A program made the translations under genes and the position numbers. DNA of 64,000 nt, from contig NZ_JAQZAK010000004.1 of NCBI RefSeq assembly GCF_028737265.1, positions 310,001 to 374,000 on the forward strand, read 5' to 3'. Source of the DNA: Actinomycetospora callitridis (GTDB taxonomy: Bacteria > Actinomycetota > Actinomycetes > Mycobacteriales > Pseudonocardiaceae). The notes under the pieces are model-generated. The model saw only the letters and a list, made by a program, of their open reading frames with translations, ran no database searches and was not told the origin of the DNA. Positions within the stretch are counted from its first letter, which is position 1. The number at the start of each line of letters is the position of its first letter. This document shows, one piece after another, positions 33,755-42,216 of the stretch.

Positions 33755-35485
33755 TCACACTCGCTTCTGGTCGAAGTCGGCCTTGCGTCCCGTGCCGTAG
33801 CGGCGCAGCGCGCCCTCCGGTCCCGAGGCGTTGGGGCGGAGGAAGATCCAGTTCTGCCAGGCGGTCAGGCGGCCGAAGATCCGTGTCTCCATCGTCTCCG
33901 GGCCGACGAAACGGTGGTTCGCCTCCATGCCGGTGAGGGCGTCCGGGCTCAGGGAGGCGCGCTCCTCGAGGAGGATGCGGATCTCGTCCTCGTAGTCGAT
34001 GTCGTCGGGGGCGTCGGTGACCAGGCCGGCCTCCTCGGCCTGCGCGCCGGTGAAGCGCGAGCCGGCCTCGAGCGCCGCGAGCGTCTCGTCGTCGCCGTAG
34101 AAGCGGGACTGCAGGCGGGTCAGGCCGTTGCCCATCGGGAACGTGCCGAAGTTCGAGGCGGTGAGGACGAGCTGGGCCGGGTCCTGCTCCTCGTCGTGGT
34201 CCTCGAACGTGCCCTCGAGCATGTACTGCCGGTCGCACGCGAGGGCGAGCTCGAGCAGGGCGCCCGCGAAGCAGCTGCCGGGCTCGATCAGCGCGATCAG
34301 CGTGCGGCTCGTGACGTCGAGACGCTTGAGCGTGCGCTTGAAGTAGTGGCGGATCTCGTTGACGAGCCAGTCGGACGCGGAGTGCTCGGCGATGACCCGC
34401 TCGAACGCGAGCGCGCCCTCGATCGAGCCCTGGGTCTTGACCAGCCAGGTGCCGATCTCGAGCTCGTTGGTGCGCAGCCGCAGGATCAGGTCGTCGAGCT
34501 CGCGGGTCATCGCCAGCGGCCAGAAGTCGGCGCCGAGGGCGTGGATGCGCTCGAGCGACTCGGGCACGGCGTGGGGCTCGGGGCCGAGCACCGTGATCGT
34601 CGCGGTCCGCGCGCCGCGGTCGATGTCGCAGCGCACGTTGGGGTAGCGGATGGAAGCCGAAGAATCAGACTCAGCGGTGACCTCGCGGGCCAACGGCGGC
34701 AGGCTGATCCCGTGACCATCGACGGGGCGGTGCGACCCCGCCGCGGCCTCCGCCGCGCGCTCGCGCACCGTCGCGTCCCACTGCTTGCGCGACACCGTCT
34801 CGTCGACGAGCCTCCAGTCGACGGCCTTCTGTCCCTGGAAGCCCTCGGACTTGGTGGCGAAGATGTCGGCGCGGTCCTTGCGGACGTGGCGCTTGTCGGT
34901 GACGCGGGTGAGGCCGCCGGTGCCGGGCAGCACGCCGAGCAGCGGCACCTCGGGCAGCGCGACGGCGCTCGACCGGTCGTTGACCAGCAGGATCGTCTCG
35001 CACGCGAGGGCCATCTCGTAGCCGCCGCCCGCCGCGGTGCCGTTGAGCGCGGCCACCCAGGTCTGGCCCGAGTTGGCGCTCATGTCCTCGATGCCGTTGC
35101 GGGTCTCGTTGGTGAACTTGCAGAAGTTCACCTTCCAGGAGTGGCTCGACTGGGCCAGCATCCGGATGTTCGCCCCGGCGCAGAAGTTGGACTCCTTGCC
35201 GCTGGTGAGCACCACGCTGCGCACCTCGGGGTGGGAGAAGCGCAGCCGCTGGGTGAGGTCGTAGAGCTCGATGTCGACACCGAGGTCGTACGAGTTGAGC
35301 TTGAGCTCGTAGCCGGGCACCAGCCCGCCGTCCTCGGCGACGTCGAGGTAGACCCAGGCGGTCTCACCCTCGACCTCGTACCGCCAGTGGCGGTAGCGCG
35401 TGGGGTCGGTGTCGAAGTCGACCTGCGGCGGGGCGTCGGCACCGGCAGCCTGCGGGGCGGCCGGAGCGTCCTCGAGAACGGTCAC
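33755..35485 (-). CDS. boxC: 2,3-Epoxybenzoyl-CoA dihydrolase BoxC
   Basis: 576 residues from a GTG at 35485 with GGGAGG nine bases upstream. The protein is a double crotonase; GKESNFCAGANIRML and LNGTAAGGGYEMALACE in the first half form the CoA-binding oxyanion hole, and the second half has SCFAGALLELALACDRQ. It opens epoxybenzoyl-CoA to 3,4-dehydroadipyl-CoA semialdehyde and formate. It is the first gene of boxC-boxB-ligase. The semialdehyde dehydrogenase BoxD is absent from the window. Confidence 0.95.
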   Translation of the reverse strand: MTVLEDAPAAPQAAGADAPPQVDFDTDPTRYRHWRYEVEGETAWVYLDVAEDGGLVPGYELKLNSYDLGVDIELYDLTQRLRFSHPEVRSVVLTSGKESNFCAGANIRMLAQSSHSWKVNFCKFTNETRNGIEDMSANSGQTWVAALNGTAAGGGYEMALACETILLVNDRSSAVALPEVPLLGVLPGTGGLTRVTDKRHVRKDRADIFATKSEGFQGQKAVDWRLVDETVSRKQWDATVRERAAEAAAGSHRPVDGHGISLPPLAREVTAESDSSASIRYPNVRCDIDRGARTATITVLGPEPHAVPESLERIHALGADFWPLAMTRELDDLILRLRTNELEIGTWLVKTQGSIEGALAFERVIAEHSASDWLVNEIRHYFKRTLKRLDVTSRTLIALIEPGSCFAGALLELALACDRQYMLEGTFEDHDEEQDPAQLVLTASNFGTFPMGNGLTRLQSRFYGDDETLAALEAGSRFTGAQAEEAGLVTDAPDDIDYEDEIRILLEERASLSPDALTGMEANHRFVGPETMETRIFGRLTAWQNWIFLRPNASGPEGALRRYGTGRKADFDQKRV

Positions 35486-35570
35486 GGTGGTGGTCCTCCC
35501 TTGTCGTGCGGACCACACTCTACGAGAATTCGACGCCAGTGCATAGAGCTGTAGAACGTTGGAGGACCGG

Positions 35571-36011
35571 ATGACGTGGCAGTGGATCGCCGAGCAGGAA
35601 CCTCGTTGGGACCAGGGCAAGGCCGCGGCGCTGGGCGACCTGCCGCCGACGCTCTTCGGGCTCGGCTACCCCGAGGTGGGCCAGCACCTCGGTGACACGT
35701 GGTGGCGCGTGGAGGACGACGCCGGCGCGGCCCTCGGCTACGGGCGCCTCGACGACACCTGGGGCGATGCCGAGATCCTGATCGTGGCCGCACCCGGGGC
35801 GCGTGGCACCGGGGTCGGGACGTTCGTCCTGGAGAACCTCGAGCGCGAGGCCGCGTCCCGGCAGCTCAACTACGTCTACAACGTCGTCCCCACCCGCCAC
35901 CCCGACGGCGAGACCGTGCGGGAGTGGCTCGGTGCGCACGGGTTCACGGCCACCGAGGTCGGCGAGCTGCGCAAGAAGGTCGCGTCGGGGGCGGCGCCGC
36001 GCGGGGCGTGA
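35571..36011 (+). CDS. GNAT family N-acetyltransferase, divergent from boxC
   Basis: 146 residues from the ATG at 35571, preceded by GGAGGA; a TTG at 35559 is less likely. Motif A of the acetyl-CoA fold is ARGTGVGTFVLENLEREA, followed by the C-terminal NVVPTRHPDGETVREWLGAHGF. The substrate is unknown. The 85 bases between it and boxC hold both promoters, so co-regulation with the box operon is likely; no clear operator was found there. Confidence 0.8.
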   Translation: MTWQWIAEQEPRWDQGKAAALGDLPPTLFGLGYPEVGQHLGDTWWRVEDDAGAALGYGRLDDTWGDAEILIVAAPGARGTGVGTFVLENLEREAASRQLNYVYNVVPTRHPDGETVREWLGAHGFTATEVGELRKKVASGAAPRGA

Positions 36012-36015
36012 CCCC

Positions 36016-36717
36016 TCAGCCGACGAGCGTCGGCAGCTGACGGCGGACGCCGGCGCGCAGGCCGTCGAGGGCGTCCGACGATCCGGTGAGGTGGCGCAGC
36101 AGCGCCTGGTGGAACAGGCCGTCGACGGTGGCGTAGGCGAACGACGGGTCGCACGAGGGCGTCCGGCCGACCAGCCCGGCGTACGCCTCGACCGTCCGCC
36201 AGATCATCCGCTCGAGGCTGCCGTCGATCTCCGCGACATCGGCGCGGAACGACTCCTCGAACAGCGCCTGGGTGCGCAGGTCGTACCAGAGCCGGTGCAT
36301 CAGCGTGTCCTGCGCCAGCGTCCCCGCGAGCGCGTCCGCGACCCCGGCGAGCAGCACCTCGGGGTCGTCGACCGTCGCCACGATGCCGTCGTAGCGCTCC
36401 ACGCAGTGGGCCTTGTACTGCCGCACGCAGTAGGTGATCAGGTCGACCTTGTCGCGGAAGTAGTAGTGCAGCACCCCGTGCGAGAAGCCGGAGTCCTTCG
36501 CGATCTCCCGCAGGCTCGTGCGGGCGTAGCCGAGCTCGGACAGCGTCAGCAACGCCGCGTCGGCGAGCTGGCGACGACGCTCGGAGAACTTGTCCACCTG
36601 CCGCCGCGCGATGCGGTCGGCCGTCGCGGTCGAACCCGTCGCGGTCGAACCCGTCGCGGTCGAACCCGTCGCGGTCGACCCGCTCGCGGTCGTGCTGGTG
36701 TCGTTCGTGCTGGTCAC
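36016..36717 (-). CDS. TetR family regulator with repetitive N-terminal tail
   Basis: 233 residues. The first 33 are Ser/Thr/Ala/Gly repeats (STATG units) encoded by a 15-base tandem repeat; the helix-turn-helix follows at about residues 55-90 (RTSLREIAKDSGFSHGVLHYYF). The C-terminal domain includes KAHCVERYDGIVATVDDPE. It is divergent from an SDR gene and shares a 176-base region with two TTGGAC-like inverted repeats, so it probably represses the SDR-ligase operon. Confidence 0.85.
   Translation of the reverse strand: MTSTNDTSTTASGSTATGSTATGSTATGSTATADRIARRQVDKFSERRRQLADAALLTLSELGYARTSLREIAKDSGFSHGVLHYYFRDKVDLITYCVRQYKAHCVERYDGIVATVDDPEVLLAGVADALAGTLAQDTLMHRLWYDLRTQALFEESFRADVAEIDGSLERMIWRTVEAYAGLVGRTPSCDPSFAYATVDGLFHQALLRHLTGSSDALDGLRAGVRRQLPTLVG
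36623..36682. repeat. Four tandem 15-base repeats inside a TetR gene
   Basis: GTCGCGGTCGAACCC is repeated exactly three times from 36623 to 36667 and once more with two changes to 36682. Because the unit is five codons, copy changes would lengthen or shorten the N-terminal tail without a frameshift. Confidence 0.85.
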
Positions 36718-36769
36718 GGGCGGATCCCTCGTCGGCGCCGGAGCACCTCAGCGTAGCTCCTGACCCGCG

Positions 36770-36807
36770 TTGGACACCCGTCCGAGGATTTCTTGACGAT
36801 CGTCCAA
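36770..36807. promoter_or_regulatory. Candidate paired TetR operators
   Basis: TTGGACACCCGTCCGA at 36770-36785 and TTGACGATCGTCCAA at 36793-36807 are two imperfect inverted repeats with the same TTG...CCAA-type ends. They lie between the TetR start (36717) and the SDR start (36894). Confidence 0.45.
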
Positions 36808-36893
36808 AGCCCTCCCTACGTTGTGACCTGCGTCGCACCAGCAGAGCACGTGGATCTGGCGGCCGACAACACGGCCGGCGGGAAGGACAGCGG

Positions 36894-37682
36894 ATGAGCG
36901 AGCAACTCGCCGGCCGGAGAGTGCTGATCACGGGCGGCGCCCGCGGGCTCGGCGCCGGGATGGCGACGGCGATGGCGGCCGCCGGTGCCTCGGTGATGCT
37001 CGCGGACGTGCTCAAGGACGTCGGTGAGCAGACCGCCGCCGAGATCCCGGGCGCGCGCTTCGTCGAGCTCGACGTCACCGACGACGCGCAGTGGGAAGCG
37101 GCCGTCGCGCACACCGTCACCGCGCTCGGCGGGCTCGACGTCGTGGTCAACAACGCCGGCGTCGAGGTCACCTCGCTGATCGTCGACACCGAGCCCGACG
37201 ACGTCCGTCGCATGCTCGAGATCAACCTCCTGGGCACGATGCTCGGGCTCAAGCACGCCTTCCGCGCCATGCGCCCCGGCGGCGCCGCCGGGCACGGCGG
37301 GTCGGTCATCAACATCTCGTCGGTGGCCGCGACCATCGCCTTCCCGGCGATCGGGGGCTACTCGGCCACCAAGTCCGGCGTCGACCGACTCACCCGCGTC
37401 GCCGCGATGGAGTCGGGCAAGCTCGGCTACGGCGTGCGCGTCAACTGCCTCTACCCCGGCCTGGTGCCCACCGACATGGGCGTGAAGCTCGCGGTCGAGA
37501 CCTCCGCGATCGGCCTGTTCGAGAGCCCCGACGCCGCCGTCGGCGCGGTCGTCGAGCTCACCCCGTCCGGGCGCCTCGCCGAGGTGTCCGACATCGCCGA
37601 CGCCGCGGTCTTCCTCGCCTCGGACGCGTCCCGGTTCGTCAACGGCGTCGGCCTGCCGGTCGACGGCGGGATGGGTATGTAG
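36894..37682 (+). CDS. Short-chain dehydrogenase/reductase
   Basis: 262 residues. Cofactor loop TGGARGLG, the NNAG motif in VVNNAGVE, catalytic Ser in NISSVAATI, and YSATK are intact, and the C-terminal NGVGLPVDGGMGM is the usual end of classical SDRs. It resembles hydroxysteroid or 3-hydroxyacyl-CoA dehydrogenases. A GTG-started CoA ligase follows after two bases, so the pair probably handles an alcohol and its acid. Confidence 0.87.
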   Translation: MSEQLAGRRVLITGGARGLGAGMATAMAAAGASVMLADVLKDVGEQTAAEIPGARFVELDVTDDAQWEAAVAHTVTALGGLDVVVNNAGVEVTSLIVDTEPDDVRRMLEINLLGTMLGLKHAFRAMRPGGAAGHGGSVINISSVAATIAFPAIGGYSATKSGVDRLTRVAAMESGKLGYGVRVNCLYPGLVPTDMGVKLAVETSAIGLFESPDAAVGAVVELTPSGRLAEVSDIADAAVFLASDASRFVNGVGLPVDGGMGM

Positions 37683-37684
37683 TC

Positions 37685-39217
37685 GTGGCCCTCACGTCCT
37701 GGTTGGACAAGGGGGCGTCGCTCGGGCCGGAGGCCCCCTGCCTGACCCTCGACGGCACGTCGCTGTCCTACGGCGACGTCGTCGACCTGAGCCACCGCGT
37801 CGCCCGGGCGTTGCGACGCTCGGGCGTCCGGCCCGGGGACAAGGTCGGCATCCTCTCGGCCAACGATCCCGTCGCGTTCGCCTGCGTCTTCGGCATCGCC
37901 CGCGCCGGCGCCGTCTGGTGCCCGATCAACCCGCGCAACGCCGGCGACGAGAACCGCGAGCTGCTGGCCCTGTTCGACTGCGCGGTGCTGATCTTCCAGA
38001 GTGGGTTCGGCGAGCTCGTCGCGTCCATCGCCCCGGCGCTCCCCCAGCTGCACACCGCGGTGTGCCTGGACGGGCCGCGCGGCGACGCCCCGGGGTTCAC
38101 CGACTGGCTGGCGGCCGCGGACGGCGACCCGCCCGCCGAGGCCGAGCCGCCCGACGACGTCGTCGCCCTCGTCGGCACCGGGGGCACCACCGGACGGCCG
38201 AAGGGCGTGATGCTCACCGACCGCAACCTCGAGGCGATGTCGGCGATCACGCTGATGAGCTATCCGTTCGAGGGACGACCCGTCTACCTCGCGCTGGCCC
38301 CGCTCACCCACGCCGCGGGCGTGCTCTGCTTCCCGGTGATGGCCCTCGGCGGCGAGATCGTCGTGATGGCCACGCCCGACGTGGGCCGGTTCCTCGCCCT
38401 CGTCGAGCGCCACCACGTCACGCACACGTTCCTGCCGCCGACGCTGATCTACATGGTGCTGGGGCACCCCGACCTGGACCGGACGGACCTGCGCTCGCTG
38501 CGCTGCTTCTGGTACGGCGCCGCGCCGATGTCGGTGGCGCGCCTGGAGGAGGCGCTCGAGCGGATCGGGCCGATGGCGCAGCTCTTCGGGCAGTCCGAGG
38601 CGCCGATGATGGTCTCGACGATGTCGCCCGCCCAGCACCGCGAGCGGGACGGGTCCGTCGCGCGGTCCCGCCTCGCGTCCGCGGGCCGGCCGTCGCCGCT
38701 GGTGACGGTGGCGATCATGTCGGACGCCGGGGCGTTGCTGGCGGCCGGCGAGCGCGGCGAGATCGTCGTGCGCGGCTCGCTGGTGATGGCCGGCTACTAC
38801 AAGAACCCGGAGGCCACCGCGGAGGTCTCGGCGCACGGCTGGCACCACACCGGCGACATCGGCTACCTCGACGCCGACGGCTACCTGTTCATCGTCGACC
38901 GGGCGAAGGACATGGTCATCACCGGCGGGTTCAACGTGTACTCCGCCGAGGTCGAGCAGGCCCTCATGGCGCACGAGGCCGTCCGCGACTGCGCGGTGAT
39001 CGGTCTGCCGGACGAGAAGTGGGGCGAGCGGGTGACCGCGGTGGTCGAGCTCGTGCCGGAGCGCTCGGTGTCCGGCGACGACCTCGTCGCGTTCGTCAAG
39101 GCGCGCATCGGCAGCGTGAAGGCGCCCAAGCAGATCGAGTTCTGGGACGCCCTGCCGCGCTCCACCGTCGGCAAGATCCTGAAGACCGACGTGCGGGCGG
39201 CGCTGGCGGCACCGTGA
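37685..39217 (+). CDS. AMP-dependent acyl-CoA synthetase
   Basis: 510 residues from a GTG at 37685, two bases after the SDR stop. The P-loop LVGTGGTTGRPKGVML, WYGAAPMSVARLEEAL, the HHTGDIGYLDADGYLFIVDR block and Lys497 in RSTVGKILKTD are all present. The size and motifs suit a medium-chain, aryl or steroid-side-chain CoA ligase; the exact acid is unknown. The stop codon is supplied by the left arm of the palindrome at 39214. Confidence 0.9.
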   Translation: MALTSWLDKGASLGPEAPCLTLDGTSLSYGDVVDLSHRVARALRRSGVRPGDKVGILSANDPVAFACVFGIARAGAVWCPINPRNAGDENRELLALFDCAVLIFQSGFGELVASIAPALPQLHTAVCLDGPRGDAPGFTDWLAAADGDPPAEAEPPDDVVALVGTGGTTGRPKGVMLTDRNLEAMSAITLMSYPFEGRPVYLALAPLTHAAGVLCFPVMALGGEIVVMATPDVGRFLALVERHHVTHTFLPPTLIYMVLGHPDLDRTDLRSLRCFWYGAAPMSVARLEEALERIGPMAQLFGQSEAPMMVSTMSPAQHRERDGSVARSRLASAGRPSPLVTVAIMSDAGALLAAGERGEIVVRGSLVMAGYYKNPEATAEVSAHGWHHTGDIGYLDADGYLFIVDRAKDMVITGGFNVYSAEVEQALMAHEAVRDCAVIGLPDEKWGERVTAVVELVPERSVSGDDLVAFVKARIGSVKAPKQIEFWDALPRSTVGKILKTDVRAALAAP

Positions 39218-39279
39218 TCGTCGATTCGGTGACGAACCCGCGCAGATCGGCGTGGGTTCGTCACCGAAGTCGTGATCAC
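39214..39279. terminator. Long palindrome carrying both convergent stop codons
   Basis: 30-base arms (39214-39243 and 39250-39279) with a six-base loop; the inner 19 pairs hold one mismatch, then a short unpaired patch and six more pairs. Both genes end on TGA triplets located symmetrically in the outer arms (39215-39217 and 39278-39276). The core reads CGGTGACGAACCC. Confidence 0.72.
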
Positions 39280-40247
39280 CGGTGCCCGGCGACCCCGCGG
39301 GGCTCGTAGCGCTCCTCGAGCGCGCGGACCTCGTCGTCATCGAGGCGCAGGTCCACCGCGGCGACGGCGTCGGCGAGGTGGTGCTCCTTCGTCGCTCCGA
39401 TGATCGGGGCGTCGACGACGGGGTTGTTCAGCACCCACGCCAGCGCCACCTGGGCGCGGGAGACGCCGCGCTTCTCGGCGATCTCGGCGACGGCCTCGAC
39501 GATGTGCCGGTCGGTGTCGCGGTAGAGCGACTTGCCGACCTCGTCGGTCTCCTGCCGGCCGGTCGAGTCGTCCCAGTCGCGGGTGAGCCGGCCGCGCGCG
39601 AGCGGGCTCCACGGGATGGCGCCGACGCCCTCGTCGCCGCACAGCGGCAGCATCTCCCGCTCCTCCTCGCGGTAGAGCAGGTTGTAGTGGTCCTGCATCG
39701 TGACGAAACGGGTCCAGCCGTTGACGTCCTGCAGGTGCAGCGCCTTCGCGAACTGCCAGGCCCACATGGACGACGCGCCGATGTAGCGGACCTTGCCCGC
39801 CTTGACGACGTCGTGCAGCGCCTCGAGCGTCTCCTCGATCGGCGTGCCGTAGTCCCAGCGGTGGATCTGGTAGAGGTCCACGTAGTCCATGCCGAGGCGC
39901 CGCAGCGAGGCGTCGATGCCGGTCATGATCGCCTTGCGCGAGAGGCCGCCGCCGTTCGGGCCCTGGCGCATCGGCATGAAGACCTTGGTGGCGACGACGA
40001 TCTCGTCGCGGTCGGCCATCTCACGCAGCGCGCGGCCGGTGATCTCCTCGCTCGTGCCGTCGGAGTAGGCGTCGGCGGTGTCGAAGAAATTGATGCCGGC
40101 GTCGAGGGCCTGGCGGAAGAAGGGTTTCGACGCCTCCTCGTCGAGGGACCACGGGTGGGTACCGCGGTCGGGGACGCCGTAGCTCATGCACCCCAGGCAG
40201 ATCCTCGACACGTCGACACCGGTCATGCCGAGCTTCGTGAACTCCAT
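39276..40247 (-). CDS. Aldo/keto reductase
   Basis: 323 residues with the catalytic tetrad Asp56, Tyr61 (FFDTADAYS), Lys88 (VATKVF) and His129 (YQIHRWD). The RWDYGTPIEETLEALHDVV segment places it in the YajO/AKR family 9-12 group, NADPH-dependent enzymes acting on small aldehydes and ketones. It stands alone on its strand and faces an MFS exporter gene across 160 bases in which I see no clear operator. Confidence 0.9.
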   Translation of the reverse strand: MEFTKLGMTGVDVSRICLGCMSYGVPDRGTHPWSLDEEASKPFFRQALDAGINFFDTADAYSDGTSEEITGRALREMADRDEIVVATKVFMPMRQGPNGGGLSRKAIMTGIDASLRRLGMDYVDLYQIHRWDYGTPIEETLEALHDVVKAGKVRYIGASSMWAWQFAKALHLQDVNGWTRFVTMQDHYNLLYREEEREMLPLCGDEGVGAIPWSPLARGRLTRDWDDSTGRQETDEVGKSLYRDTDRHIVEAVAEIAEKRGVSRAQVALAWVLNNPVVDAPIIGATKEHHLADAVAAVDLRLDDDEVRALEERYEPRGVAGHR

Positions 40248-40409
40248 GCCGTCAGCCTGCCCCGCGAACCACCGATCGATTCACACGTCCTCGCGGGAAT
40301 CGACGGGACCCCGTCCGCGCTCGACCTGAACAGCGTCGGCAGCCAGGGACAACGCCGTTCCCGACTCGGTCGAACCCCCCAAGAATCGCCCAGAACGGTC
40401 GTACGCCTC

Positions 40410-42140
40410 GTGAGCACCCCCGAAGCACCACCCGCCCGGCGACGCTGGCTGATCCTCGCCGTGATCGGGATCGCCCAGCTGATGGTCATCCTCGACAACT
40501 CGATCGTGAACATCGCCCTGCCCTCGGCGCAGGCCGATCTCGGCTTCGACGACGCGCAGCGCCAGTGGATCATCACGGCCTACGCGCTGGCGTTCGGCAG
40601 CCTGCTCCTGCTGGGCGGGCGCCTCTCGGACCTCTTCGGCCGCAAGCGCGCCTTCCTCGTCGGCCTCGTCGGCTTCGCCGTGGCCTCGATCCTCGGCGGC
40701 CTCGCGCCCGGCTTCGAGCTGCTGGTGGCGGCGCGCGCCCTGCAGGGCGTGTTCGGCGCGCTGCTCGCCCCGGCCGCCCTCTCGCTGCTGACGACCACGT
40801 TCACCGAGGGACGGGAGCGGGCGCGCGCCTTCGGGGTGTTCGCCGCCCTCGCCGGCTCCGGCGCCGCGATCGGGCTCCTGCTCGGCGGTGCGCTGACCCA
40901 GTACGTCGACTGGCGCTGGTGCATGTACGTCAACGCGGTCTTCGCGGCGGTCGCGTTCCTCGGTGCCTCGCTGCTGCTCCCGGCGCAGCCGGTCGAGCAC
41001 CGGCCGCACCTCGACGTCGTCGGCACGGTGCTGGCCTCGGCCGGGCTGTTCAGCGTGGTCTTCGGCTTCGCGAGCGCGGAGACCGACGGCTGGACCTCGC
41101 CGCTGGTCTACGCCTTCCTCGCCGCGGGCCTCGTGCTGCTCGTCGCGTTCGTGCTCGTGCAGCGCCGGGTCAAGGCCCCGCTGCTGCCGCTGAGGGTCGT
41201 GCTCGACCGCTTCCGCGGCGGGTCGTTCCTGACGATCCTCGTGCTCACCACGGGCATGTTCGGCGTGACGCTGTTCCTCGCCTACGTCATGCAGCAGGTC
41301 TTCGGGTTCTCGCCGCTGATGACCGGGGTCGCGTTCCTGCCCATGGTCGCCTGCATCGTGCTGGCGGCGAACACCGTCCCGGCGCTCCTGCTCCCGCGGA
41401 CCGGGCCCAAGCCCCTCGTGGTCGTCGGGATGCTGCTCGGCGCGGGCGGGCTCTTCTGGTTCTCGTTCCTCACCCCGGAGTCGGGCTACGCGGCCCACGT
41501 CCTCGGCCCGCTGCTGATGATCGGCCTCGGCATGGGCACGGCGATGTCGACGTCGATCAACACGGCCACCTACGGCGTCGAGCCCGGCGACGCGGGCGTC
41601 GCGTCGGCGTCGGTGAACACGATGCAGCAGGTCGGCGGGTCGGTCGGCACCGCGCTGCTCTCGAGCATCGCGGGCACCGCGGCCGCCGGCTTCGCGGGGC
41701 CGCCGCTCGCCGCGGCGCTGCACGGCTACACGACCGCGTTCGCGGTCGCCGCCGGCATCTTCGTCGTCGGCGCCGTCGTCGTCGGCTTCCTCATCCCCGC
41801 CGGCCGGACCACCGCACGGAGCGCCGTCACCACCCGGACCGCCCCCACCGAGCCCGCGGAGCCCGTGGGCACGGGGCTGGTGGGCGCGGTCCGCGACGGT
41901 GGCGGCCACGCCGTGGCCGGGGCGACGCTGACGCTCGTCGACACGGCCGGGCGCGAGGCGGGCCGGGCGGTCACCGACGACGCCGGCGACTACACGCTGC
42001 GCGCGACGCCCGGCGACCACCTGCTCGTCGCCGGGGCCGCCGGACGTGCCCCGACCGCGCAGCAGATCGTCCTCACCGACGGGCTGACCACCCGCGGCGA
42101 CGTCGTCCTCGACCTGTCCCCGGAGCCCGCACGCACCTGA
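40410..42140 (+). CDS. MFS drug exporter (DHA2 type) with fused C-terminal carboxypeptidase-regulatory-like domain
   Basis: 576 residues from a GTG at 40410. Helix 1 ends with MVILDNSIVNIALP, a DHA2 (14-helix) signature, and GRLSDLFGRKR is the loop 2-3 motif A. After the last helix (VVVGFLIPAGRT, about residue 465) a polar linker leads to about residues 488-570, which look like a CarboxypepD_reg beta-sandwich: GAVRDGGGHAVAGATLTLVD, then DDAGDYTLRATPGDHLLV. Such domains are normally extracellular, yet this end should face the cytosol. A simple role in efflux of toxic catabolites is likely; substrate unknown. Confidence 0.88.
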   Translation: MSTPEAPPARRRWLILAVIGIAQLMVILDNSIVNIALPSAQADLGFDDAQRQWIITAYALAFGSLLLLGGRLSDLFGRKRAFLVGLVGFAVASILGGLAPGFELLVAARALQGVFGALLAPAALSLLTTTFTEGRERARAFGVFAALAGSGAAIGLLLGGALTQYVDWRWCMYVNAVFAAVAFLGASLLLPAQPVEHRPHLDVVGTVLASAGLFSVVFGFASAETDGWTSPLVYAFLAAGLVLLVAFVLVQRRVKAPLLPLRVVLDRFRGGSFLTILVLTTGMFGVTLFLAYVMQQVFGFSPLMTGVAFLPMVACIVLAANTVPALLLPRTGPKPLVVVGMLLGAGGLFWFSFLTPESGYAAHVLGPLLMIGLGMGTAMSTSINTATYGVEPGDAGVASASVNTMQQVGGSVGTALLSSIAGTAAAGFAGPPLAAALHGYTTAFAVAAGIFVVGAVVVGFLIPAGRTTARSAVTTRTAPTEPAEPVGTGLVGAVRDGGGHAVAGATLTLVDTAGREAGRAVTDDAGDYTLRATPGDHLLVAGAAGRAPTAQQIVLTDGLTTRGDVVLDLSPEPART

Positions 42141-42145
42141 GACAC

Positions 42146-42204
42146 GACGGAGCGAGGGTCACCCCGACTGCGTCCCTCGCAGCCGGGGTGACCCTCGCTC
42201 CGTC
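42146..42204. terminator. Long hairpin between convergent genes
   Basis: Perfect 21-base outer arms (42146-42166 and 42184-42204) enclose an inner CTGCG/CGCAG stem with loop TCCCT; only one A/C pair interrupts the whole stem of about 26 pairs. It sits between the stops at 42140 and 42217. The arm reads GACGGAGCGAGGGTCACCC in part. Confidence 0.75.
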
Positions 42205-42216
42205 ATCGGTGCGTCG

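Noticed and set aside
35486-35570. A TGCA-type or EcoRI-centred palindrome as a box-operon operator.
   Set aside because: Only short chance symmetry (GAATTC, one TGCA) is seen; it does not form a convincing inverted repeat.
33755-35620. An upstream extension of boxC to 35620.
   Set aside because: The extra residues cross the boxC promoter region and the divergent GNAT start, and a strong ribosome site precedes the GTG at 35485.
36623-36682. Short direct repeats that could suggest a CRISPR or iteron array.
   Set aside because: The units are contiguous, without spacers, and encode in-frame residues of a TetR protein.
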